From: CAG-877 sp963645945 | GTDB lineage: Bacteria; Bacillota_I; Bacilli_A; RF39; UBA660 | Direction of reading: 5' to 3' | Assembly (NCBI GenBank): GCA_963645945.1 | Contig: CAVIUA010000037.1 | Coordinates: 1-10,055, forward strand | Length of the DNA stretch: 10,055 bases | Shown here: piece by piece, positions 1 to 4,180 of the stretch | Numbering within the stretch: the stretch's first letter is position 1 | How the letters are laid out: every line of letters starts with the position of its first letter | Translations under genes and position numbers: made by a program | The notes under the pieces: generated by a model | What the model was told of the DNA's origin: nothing | The model's database searches: none | What the model saw: the letters and a program-made list of their open reading frames with translations, nothing else

Positions 1-30
1 AAACTTTATAACAAAGGTTCTTGTTTTCAT
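1..30 (-). CDS. Small hydrophobic peptide, unit 1 (partial, runs off left edge)
   Basis: An ATG at 30-28 lies 9 nt after an AGGAGG site (45-40) on the minus strand and opens a reading frame beginning MKTRTFVIKF. It is cut by the window edge after ten codons. These ten codons are identical to the start of the complete 30-residue peptide at 277-369, and the leader upstream is also shared. It is therefore probably a tandem paralogue of that peptide and, if the type I toxin reading is right, a second toxin gene whose antisense RNA would lie left of the window. Its remaining length and hydrophobicity cannot be seen. Confidence 0.55.
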   Translation of the reverse strand, partial: MKTRTFVIKF

Positions 31-38
31 TCCATCAA

Positions 39-67
39 ACCTCCTTTCTAAAAAAAAGAAATTAGGT
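39..67 (-). promoter_or_regulatory. Shine-Dalgarno-occluding leader hairpin, unit 1
   Basis: On the minus strand ACCT and TTTCT (67-64, 61-57) can pair with AGAAA and AGGT (49-45, 42-39), separated by a 2x2 internal loop, with a seven-U apical loop. The 3' arm contains the AGGAGG site. The arms are the same as in unit 2, although the loop is two bases longer here. Confidence 0.4.
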
Positions 68-101
68 AGACACTTATTCAACTTAAGCTTCCAAATATAT
101 T

Positions 102-107
102 ATTATA
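102..107 (-). promoter_or_regulatory. -10 element of unit 1 peptide gene
   Basis: TATAAT on the minus strand (107-102), about 70 bp upstream of the ATG at 30. It is conserved in the second repeat copy. No good -35 is visible at 16-18 bp; the region upstream is A/T-rich. It lies back to back with the plus-strand promoter starting at 134. Confidence 0.4.
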
Positions 108-133
108 AATGGAAAAATAAATCCTATAGATTT

Positions 134-165
134 TTGACATCTTGTAAAAAATAATCACTTATGAT
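134..165 (+). promoter_or_regulatory. Promoter of the putative antisense RNA
   Basis: A perfect TTGACA (134-139) is followed by TATGAT (160-165). The 20-bp spacer is longer than the ideal 17. An alternative is TTGTAA (142-147) with TATATT (165-170) at 17 bp. Either would start transcription near 172-177 and read toward the plus-strand terminator at 251-286. No plus-strand gene with a ribosome site lies between, which suggests a non-coding product. Confidence 0.5.
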
Positions 166-192
166 ATATTTAAATTGTCAAGGAAACTTGAT

Positions 193-236
193 AAAAAAAG
201 GAAGCATTCAGTTGTTCCGAAAATTGAATGCCTACC
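193..236 (-). terminator. Terminator of the small peptide mRNA
   Basis: On the minus strand GGCATTCA and TGAATGCT form a stem (core arms 231-225 and 210-204, extended by flanking G-U, A-U and G-C pairs), followed by seven U (199-193). It lies ~45 bp beyond the peptide stop codon and would end a transcript of about 235 nt starting near 432. Confidence 0.65.
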
Positions 237-250
237 ATTTTGTGTAATAG

Positions 251-286
251 GACATTTAATTCCTAAGAATTAAGTGTCATTTTTTT
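251..286 (+). terminator. Plus-strand terminator of the antisense RNA
   Basis: A 12-bp stem (251-262 with 267-278, one G-U pair) with loop CTAA is followed by A and seven T (280-286). It overlaps the stop codon (279-277) of the minus-strand peptide gene. There is no plus-strand protein gene upstream for it to serve, so it supports a non-coding transcript. Confidence 0.75.
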
Positions 287-369
287 ATTACAATAATCAA
301 TATGATTAAAAGAAATAAAATGATAGAAAGAGAGTGTAAAAACTTTATAACAAAGGTTCTTGTTTTCAT
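277..369 (-). CDS. 30-residue single-membrane-segment peptide, putative type I toxin
   Basis: ATG at 369-367 lies 9 nt after AGGAGG (384-379); the frame closes at TGA (279-277), giving 30 residues. It starts MKTRTFVIKFLHS, continues with an unbroken Leu/Ile/Phe/Val stretch (residues 14-28) and ends in two lysines. A basic N-terminus, one membrane segment and a lysine tail match the size and character of type I toxins, which damage or depolarise the membrane. The leader can hide the ribosome site, a terminator follows, and a plus-strand RNA is antisense to the 3' end. The start region is duplicated at 1-30. I do not recognise the family, so toxicity is inferred from architecture alone. It could instead be a harmless or regulatory small membrane protein. 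Confidence 0.6.
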   Translation of the reverse strand: MKTRTFVIKFLHSLSIILFLLIILIIVIKK

Positions 370-377
370 TCCATCAA

Positions 378-404
378 ACCTCCTTTCTAAAAAAGAAATT
401 AGGT
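378..404 (-). promoter_or_regulatory. Shine-Dalgarno-occluding leader hairpin, unit 2
   Basis: In the minus-strand transcript ACCU (404-401) and UUUCU (398-394) pair with AGAAA (388-384) and AGGU (381-378), separated by an AA/GG internal loop and closed by five U. AGGAGG (384-379) lies in the 3' arm, so folding would restrict ribosome access. Such self-occlusion is common in type I toxin mRNAs. Confidence 0.45.
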
Positions 405-430
405 AGACACTTATTCAACTTAAGCTTCCA

Positions 431-444
431 ATTATATTATTATA
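431..444 (-). promoter_or_regulatory. -10 region of the unit 2 peptide gene
   Basis: Two overlapping-register TATAAT elements lie on the minus strand (444-439 and 436-431); the first is also perfect in repeat copy 1, the second is TATATT there. Upstream sequence offers no convincing -35. Initiation near 425-432 would give a leader of about 60 nt. The promoter is divergent from that of rluB. Confidence 0.45.
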
Positions 445-485
445 AATTGAAAAATAAATCCTATAGATTTTATGTAAAAAAATGT

Positions 486-513
486 TTGTTAAAAAATAAA
501 AGTCTGTTATAAT
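486..513 (+). promoter_or_regulatory. rluB promoter
   Basis: TTGTTA (486-491), a 16-bp spacer and TATAAT (508-513) preceded by TGT form an extended -10 promoter. Transcription would start near 520, giving a leader of about 44 nt with AGAGGTG at 548-554. Confidence 0.7.
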
Positions 514-563
514 AGTCAAGCAACCAAAATTATTGTATAATAAAAAAAGAGGTGATACCAATA

Positions 564-1286
564 ATGGAAAGACTACAAAAAGTAATTGCGGCATCAGGAT
601 TAACTTCACGTCGTAAAGCAGAAGAATTAATTACAGAAGGAAAAGTAAAAGTAAATGGTCAAGTAGTAACTGAACTAGGTACAAAAGTTTCAGATAAAGA
701 TAAAATATTAGTAAATAACGAGCCAATATCAAAAGAAACAAAAGAATATTACATCTTAAATAAACCAAGAGGAGTTCTAACAACAACATCAGATGATAGA
801 TCAAGAAAAACAGTAGTAGATCTAATACCAACCTCAGCAAGAATCTATCCAGTTGGAAGACTTGATTATGATACAACTGGCTTACTAATTTTAACTAATG
901 ATGGTGAATTTGCCAATATCTTAATGCATCCAAGTAATAATGTTGAAAAAGTTTATATGGCAAAACTTAAAGGTATATTAAAAAAAGAACAAATTGATGC
1001 TCTAAAATCAGGTGTCGAAATTGATGAAGGAATTACCGTATCTGCTAAAAGAGTTAAACTAAAAAAAGTAGACTTAAAAACAAATACTTGCTTGGTTCAA
1101 ATAACAATTTGTGAAGGAAAGAATCATCAAGTTAAAAAGATGTTTTCAGCTGTTGGCTTTGAAGTATTAAAATTAAAAAGAGAAAAAGAAGGCTTCTTTG
1201 ACTTGAAAAATCTTCAGTCAGGTGAATTTAGAAAACTAACACCAAAAGAAGTAAAAAGAGTATACAGTCTAGAAGAAAACAAATAA
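564..1286 (+). CDS. rluB: Pseudouridine synthase, RluB/RsuA family
   Basis: This enzyme isomerises a specific uridine in ribosomal RNA to pseudouridine; the RluB branch acts on helix 89 of 23S rRNA. An S4 RNA-binding domain fills residues ~1-60 (MERLQKVIAASGLTSRRKAE...), followed by the catalytic domain with LNKPRGVLTT (~64-73) and the signature GRLDYDTTGLLILTNDG, whose Asp101 is the family nucleophile. The C-terminal part has the usual EGKNHQVKKMF motif. I place the start at ATG 564 (240 residues) because AGAGGTG at 548-554 gives proper spacing; the GTG at 552 lies inside that site. Length is normal for the family. The gene stands alone, between a divergent small peptide gene and a shared terminator. 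RluB and RsuA are hard to separate by eye; RluB is the likelier in this phylum. Confidence 0.92.
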   Translation: MERLQKVIAASGLTSRRKAEELITEGKVKVNGQVVTELGTKVSDKDKILVNNEPISKETKEYYILNKPRGVLTTTSDDRSRKTVVDLIPTSARIYPVGRLDYDTTGLLILTNDGEFANILMHPSNNVEKVYMAKLKGILKKEQIDALKSGVEIDEGITVSAKRVKLKKVDLKTNTCLVQITICEGKNHQVKKMFSAVGFEVLKLKREKEGFFDLKNLQSGEFRKLTPKEVKRVYSLEENK

Positions 1287-1341
1287 AAAGACACATAATG
1301 AACTATTCAAATAAAAATGCTAGTTCAAACATTGTGTCTTT
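1287..1341. terminator. Bidirectional terminator between rluB and the convergent gene
   Basis: AAAGACAC (1287-1294) pairs with GTGTCTTT (1334-1341); AATG/CATT and AACTA/TAGTT extend the stem inward around a loop at 1306-1320. A T-rich tract follows on each strand (TTTT on plus, five T on minus). It closes the convergent pair rluB (+) and the zinc-ribbon gene (-). Confidence 0.75.
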
Positions 1342-1343
1342 TC

Positions 1344-1867
1344 CTATTTATTTAGTAAATACATATAAAAATATAACCAAACTATTCCACAAAATATTAA
1401 ACCTCCAAGTACAAGTGTCAAAAGACTAGTAGTCTTGTCATTACAATCTCTTAATATATCAAGGTAATTATCAGGGTTTTTTAATTTTATTTTCTCTATT
1501 TTTTTACTATATATTTTCATATATATCATATTAGAACAAGTCATATAAAAGACTCTTACCATGATAAATAGTAATAAAACCTTAAATATAGAAAGATCAA
1601 AAGTAGTAATACAAAAGAAGTAAAATAATACATCTATTATTGCACAAAAAATAATCTATTAAAACAAAAATAAAATGGTCCAAGGAAAAATATTATAAGC
1701 GTATTTTCATTATGACAAATAGTATTAAATTTATCTCCTAAATATATATCAATATCTGTTGCACTAGGATTCTTTTCAGTTTTAGTTATTGTGTTACCAT
1801 TTTTTATGTAGCCACAGTATAAACAAAAAGACCTTGTCATTGGCTTTCCACATTTTGGACACTTCAT
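1344..1867 (-). pseudogene. Zinc-ribbon membrane protein, split by a one-base frameshift
   Basis: The N-terminal ORF (1867-1637, 76 residues) starts at ATG 1867 with GGAG 8 nt upstream. It opens with a zinc ribbon, cysteines 3, 6, 15 and 18, then a linker and the first hydrophobic segment (FFLGPFYFCFNRLFF). It stops at TAA 1639-1637. The -1 frame continues without stop from 1655 to 1344 and encodes further membrane helices (AIIDVLFYFFC...), a basic YSKKIEKIKLK stretch and a final helix ending LLNK. One added T in the T6 run (1651-1646) joins them into ~174 residues with about four membrane segments. Layout resembles zinc-ribbon plus DUF2628-like membrane proteins frequent in AT-rich Bacilli; that family name is a recollection. 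It may be a real pseudogene, a sequencing error, or a gene rescued by slippage. Confidence 0.75.
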
Positions 1868-1906
1868 TTTATCAACTCCATTATCATAAGTATAACCTAA
1901 AACTTC

Positions 1907-1935
1907 AAAAAAAAGAATAATCTAATCAATTATTC
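1907..1935 (-). terminator. Ferredoxin gene terminator
   Basis: On the minus strand GAATAAT (1935-1929) and ATTATTC (1921-1915) form a 7-bp stem with a 7-nt loop, followed by eight T (1914-1907). The stem overlaps the ferredoxin stop codon (1932-1930). It separates ferredoxin transcription from the zinc-ribbon gene downstream. Confidence 0.75.
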
Positions 1936-2121
1936 TTCAACTTCAATAGCGCCAGTAGGACAAGACTCAGAAGCATCTCTTACAGCTTGTTTTTCATCCT
2001 CTTGAATTTCTTCTTTCTTTACCTCTGATAAGCCATCATCACCAATTTCAAAAACAGTATCACATATAGCGCAACAAGCACCACAACCGATACAAGCATC
2101 TGGATTAACTTTAACTTTCAT
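1930..2121 (-). CDS. Ferredoxin, single [4Fe-4S] cluster
   Basis: A 63-residue acidic electron carrier of the cytoplasm. Cys10, Cys13 and Cys16 in CIGCGAC, together with Cys54 in CPTGAI, form the C-x2-C-x2-C...CP ligand set of a single [4Fe-4S] cluster. The N-terminal KVNPDACIGCGACCAICD and the C-terminal SCPTGAIEVEE are typical of the short Bacillus/Clostridium-type ferredoxins. Cys17 and Cys20 are extra and are not needed for the cluster. The second cluster motif of 2[4Fe-4S] proteins is absent. ATG 2121 is set by AAGGAGG at 2134-2128. The gene has its own promoter and terminator, so it appears monocistronic; its redox partners are not in the window. Confidence 0.93.
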   Translation of the reverse strand: MKVKVNPDACIGCGACCAICDTVFEIGDDGLSEVKKEEIQEDEKQAVRDASESCPTGAIEVEE

Positions 2122-2141
2122 AAATATCCTCCTTAGAAAAT

Positions 2142-2170
2142 ATTATAACTAAAATATTCTTTTACGTAAA
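2142..2170 (-). promoter_or_regulatory. Ferredoxin gene promoter
   Basis: TATAAT (2147-2142) on the minus strand, 17 bp from TTTACG (2170-2165), a 4 of 6 match to TTGACA. A start near 2135 would leave a ~14-nt leader consisting mostly of the ribosome site. Confidence 0.6.
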
Positions 2171-2185
2171 GAACTAAATAGCTAA

Positions 2186-2214
2186 TTGAGAATTTATTTA
2201 ACTTATGGTAAACT
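2186..2214 (+). promoter_or_regulatory. Promoter of the tail-anchored protein gene
   Basis: TTGAGA (2186-2191), a 17-bp spacer and TAAACT (2209-2214), the latter preceded by TGG as an extended -10. Transcription would start near 2221, just upstream of AAGGTGA (2226-2232). It is divergent from the ferredoxin promoter. Confidence 0.6.
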
Positions 2215-2237
2215 TATCATAGTAGAAGGTGATTAGT

Positions 2238-3161
2238 ATGGCGAGTAGAATGGATCGATACAAGGATGAAAATCCAAAAACATATAGTCGTTCAAGTAAA
2301 AATCAAGAATTATACCAAAACATTGGCAACAATACTAGATATACTAGTATAACAGATGTAACTAATGCCAATGCTATTGACCTAGATAATGCCAAAAGTC
2401 GCGCTAATACTAGGGAAGGATATCATCAAATCAAAGAATTCAATCAAAATATTCAGCCAGTACCAAGAGTAAAAAAAGAATTAGAAGATTTTAATCATTT
2501 ATATAAAACTAGGGAAAACAGAATATATGATGTTAATAGAGTTCTAGAAGAAGCCAGAAAAAATCGTACCGAGACTGATGAAAAAGAAGAGAAAAGAAAA
2601 CTAAAAGATAGTAGTTACAATATCATTACAAGTTTAAATAAAGAAGAATTAGAAAAATATCGTAAAGAGAAATTAAATAAAGTTTATAGACCAGATGATG
2701 ATGAAATAAAAGAATTAATAAATACAATTACTTCCAAGACTCTAGCTGGCGAAATAGATCAAGCAACTAGTGTCAACTTACTAAGTGATTTAATGGCAAC
2801 TAATATTCTTGATAAAGTAGAAAAACCAGAGCCAGAAGAAGACGAAGAAACATCTTCGAGAGAAAAAGAAGATAAACAAGAATTATCTCAAGAAGTCTTA
2901 AATAAAGAACAACTTGAAAAAGTAAATGAACAAGCAAGTAAATTAGAAGAAGAGACCGAAGAAATTGTAGATGAAAATTTAAAAGGTGCTGATACAGACT
3001 TCTATACAAGAAGTATGGATTTATCTGATAAAGACTTTGAAATGGATGATGAATTCAAAGAGAAAAAAATGCCAGTAGCATTAAAAATTATACTTATATT
3101 AATAGTACTTGCTGTACTAGGAGCATCAGCTTACTTTATCTGGCTAACATATTTTAATTAA
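2238..3161 (+). CDS. Acidic tail-anchored membrane protein, function unknown
   Basis: I do not recognise this 307-residue protein. The start is ATG 2238, 5 nt after AAGGTGA; a GTG at 2229 lies within that site. The first ~110 residues are polar and Asn/Arg-rich. Residues ~95-145 and ~195-250 are strongly charged and probably helical or disordered, the latter being a run of Glu, Lys and Asp. The middle (~150-190, DEIKELINTITSKTLAGEID) looks like a small folded helical part. The only membrane segment is at the very end (~282-304, LKIILILIVLAVLGASAYFI), preceded by KEKK, with three or four residues after it. That predicts a large cytoplasmic domain anchored by its C-terminus. No enzyme motif is seen. 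It has its own promoter and terminator. A scaffold or envelope/division role is possible but unsupported. Confidence 0.85.
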   Translation: MASRMDRYKDENPKTYSRSSKNQELYQNIGNNTRYTSITDVTNANAIDLDNAKSRANTREGYHQIKEFNQNIQPVPRVKKELEDFNHLYKTRENRIYDVNRVLEEARKNRTETDEKEEKRKLKDSSYNIITSLNKEELEKYRKEKLNKVYRPDDDEIKELINTITSKTLAGEIDQATSVNLLSDLMATNILDKVEKPEPEEDEETSSREKEDKQELSQEVLNKEQLEKVNEQASKLEEETEEIVDENLKGADTDFYTRSMDLSDKDFEMDDEFKEKKMPVALKIILILIVLAVLGASAYFIWLTYFN

Positions 3162-3164
3162 AAA

Positions 3165-3209
3165 ACATTAAAAATTTATAATTTTTTATAGATTTAATGT
3201 TTTTTTTTT
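3165..3209 (+). terminator. Terminator after the tail-anchored protein gene
   Basis: ACATTAAA (3165-3172) pairs with TTTAATGT (3193-3200), with further A-T pairing within the 20-nt interior, followed by nine T (3201-3209). The stem begins four bases past the stop codon. Confidence 0.8.
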
Positions 3210-3282
3210 GAATAATATAAGTGAAAAGCAATTATAAAGTAAAATAAAGACAAAACTCTTTTTTTAAAGAGATTAATTGTGC

Positions 3283-3288
3283 TATTAT
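3283..3288 (+). promoter_or_regulatory. Probable -10 of the polC transcript
   Basis: TATTAT preceded by TGC forms an extended -10. The -35 position holds only a T-run (3260-3265), inside a CTCTTT/AAAGAG inverted repeat (3257-3272). Initiation near 3295 would serve the 276-residue gene and polC together. Confidence 0.4.
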
Positions 3289-3325
3289 ATATATAGAAGT
3301 ATTTTAAAGAAAGTGACGTGTTAAA

Positions 3326-4156
3326 ATGAAGTTGAGCTTCTTAGTTAATGATTATATTTTAATTTGGAATATATTATTTCAGGCTTCTGTATCAGAACCT
3401 ATATATAAATTGAAACAAAAATTATGGGCAACCTATAAAGAACAATACAATAATACCTATAAAGATAGAGTAACAATTCTAAAAGATGTAAAGAACTACA
3501 TTCCAAATGATGACACTATATATAATATAATGTTAGAATCATCTGAGTATCAAGACATCTTAAAAAAAGTAGAGAAATATCGCTTAGAAATTATTAAATT
3601 ATGGAATAGAAAAATATCAAATCAATTACAAAAAATAATAAAAAAAGATATAGATGACTATTCTGTATACTTAATAGATAATCGTTTAGAAATATTAGAA
3701 AATCCAACAATATCTTCTCAAAAACTAAACGTAATAATTCTAGGTAAAAAAATACCTGAAAATGAACCTAGTAAATTAATTATTACGATACTTGAAAGTA
3801 TTTTAAAAAAAGAATTAAATATCTATAAAGGAATTGATAGCTTAATTGCTGATGCTATTATCGAAATGGCCATAGAAAACGAATTAGCAACTCTTATAAC
3901 TTCCAATAGTCATTACTGGCTAGGTAATGAAAAACTAATCAATATCAAACGTCAAATATATCCATTCTGGCTAATGTATTTAGGTGTTACAAAAGAGAAC
4001 ATGATAAAATATATGAATCGTGATAAAATATCATTTGATGTAGAAAAATTCCCTTATGAAAAAAGATTAAAAGATATAGATATTTCTCAATTTATTGAGT
4101 TTTGTATAGCGAAGAAAAGAAGTCTAATTAGAGAAGAACAATTAGATCTAATATAA
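3326..4156 (+). CDS. Conserved-looking hypothetical protein upstream of polC
   Basis: I do not recognise this 276-residue protein. It starts at ATG 3326 with only a weak purine-rich ribosome site (AAAGAAAGTGA, 3306-3316). It is rich in Lys, Ile, Asn and Tyr, has no signal peptide or clear membrane helix, and appears mostly helical. The best defined parts are an N-terminal segment (~1-50, ending KLWATYKEQYNNTYKD), a central LIITILESILKKELNIYKG (~149-168), and a C-terminal half with ADAIIEMAIENELATLITSN and YPFWLMYLGVTKENMIKY. No metal, nucleotide or nuclease motif stands out. Its stop is 24 bp before polC with no terminator between, so the two are very likely co-transcribed. That suggests, but does not show, a link with replication. 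Codon and base use match the neighbours. Confidence 0.85.
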   Translation: MKLSFLVNDYILIWNILFQASVSEPIYKLKQKLWATYKEQYNNTYKDRVTILKDVKNYIPNDDTIYNIMLESSEYQDILKKVEKYRLEIIKLWNRKISNQLQKIIKKDIDDYSVYLIDNRLEILENPTISSQKLNVIILGKKIPENEPSKLIITILESILKKELNIYKGIDSLIADAIIEMAIENELATLITSNSHYWLGNEKLINIKRQIYPFWLMYLGVTKENMIKYMNRDKISFDVEKFPYEKRLKDIDISQFIEFCIAKKRSLIREEQLDLI

Positions 4157-4180
4157 CAGTATAGAAAGAATGATGGTAGT

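Larger units (their letters stand above)
1..134. repeat. Direct repeat copy 1 (toxin promoter, leader and first codons)
   Basis: This segment matches 340-471 almost base for base. The visible differences are two extra A in an A-run (8 against 6, at 50-57) and a few substitutions near 95-112. Read on the minus strand it holds a TATAAT element, a ~60-nt leader, an AGGAGG site and ten codons of a small peptide gene. The match begins at the first base of the window, so the copy probably continues to the left. Similarity stops at 134, just where a plus-strand TTGACA begins. Confidence 0.93.
172..287 (+). ncRNA. Putative antitoxin RNA, antisense to the 3' end of the peptide mRNA
   Basis: A plus-strand promoter (134-165) and an intrinsic terminator ending near 287 delimit an RNA of about 115 nt. 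It contains a small TCAAG/CTTGA stem with a GAAA loop (near 179-192), the complement of the peptide gene's terminator hairpin (200-236), and its own terminator hairpin. It would be fully complementary to the last ~90 nt of the peptide transcript, including the final codons and stop. Known 3'-overlap type I antitoxins (RatA, SR4) have this geometry and act by forming a duplex that is degraded or blocks translation. Both ends are inferred from sequence signals; no homologue is recognised. Confidence 0.45.
340..471. repeat. Direct repeat copy 2 (toxin promoter, leader and first codons)
   Basis: This is the second copy of the segment at 1-134. It carries the same minus-strand signals and the start of the complete small peptide gene at 277-369. 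The repeat ends just before the rluB promoter, so here the peptide gene is divergent from rluB, whereas copy 1 is divergent from the putative antisense RNA. Confidence 0.93.

Noticed and set aside
161..247. Plus-strand ORF of 28 codons (ATG at 161) inside the putative antisense RNA
   Set aside because: No ribosome binding site precedes it, its ATG lies within the likely -10 element, and its composition shows no protein-like pattern. The region is better explained as non-coding.
277..279. TGA at the end of the small peptide read as tryptophan (Mycoplasma code)
   Set aside because: All long genes in the window use TGG for tryptophan and contain no in-frame TGA, so the standard code applies and TGA is a stop.
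415..609. Minus-strand 64-codon ORF across the start of rluB
   Set aside because: It is antisense to the S4 domain of rluB, overlaps both divergent promoters and has no ribosome site. Its hydrophobic look follows from reading an A-rich gene backwards.
1880..1908. TTGAAG-17-GATAAT as a promoter for the zinc-ribbon gene
   Set aside because: Transcription from it would begin at about 1873, downstream of the GGAG ribosome site at 1879-1876, so it could not drive normal translation.
2161..2171. TTTACGTAAA palindrome between the divergent ferredoxin and tail-anchored genes
   Set aside because: It is short and AT-rich, overlaps a -35 and occurs once. It could be an operator but there is no second copy or known motif to support that.
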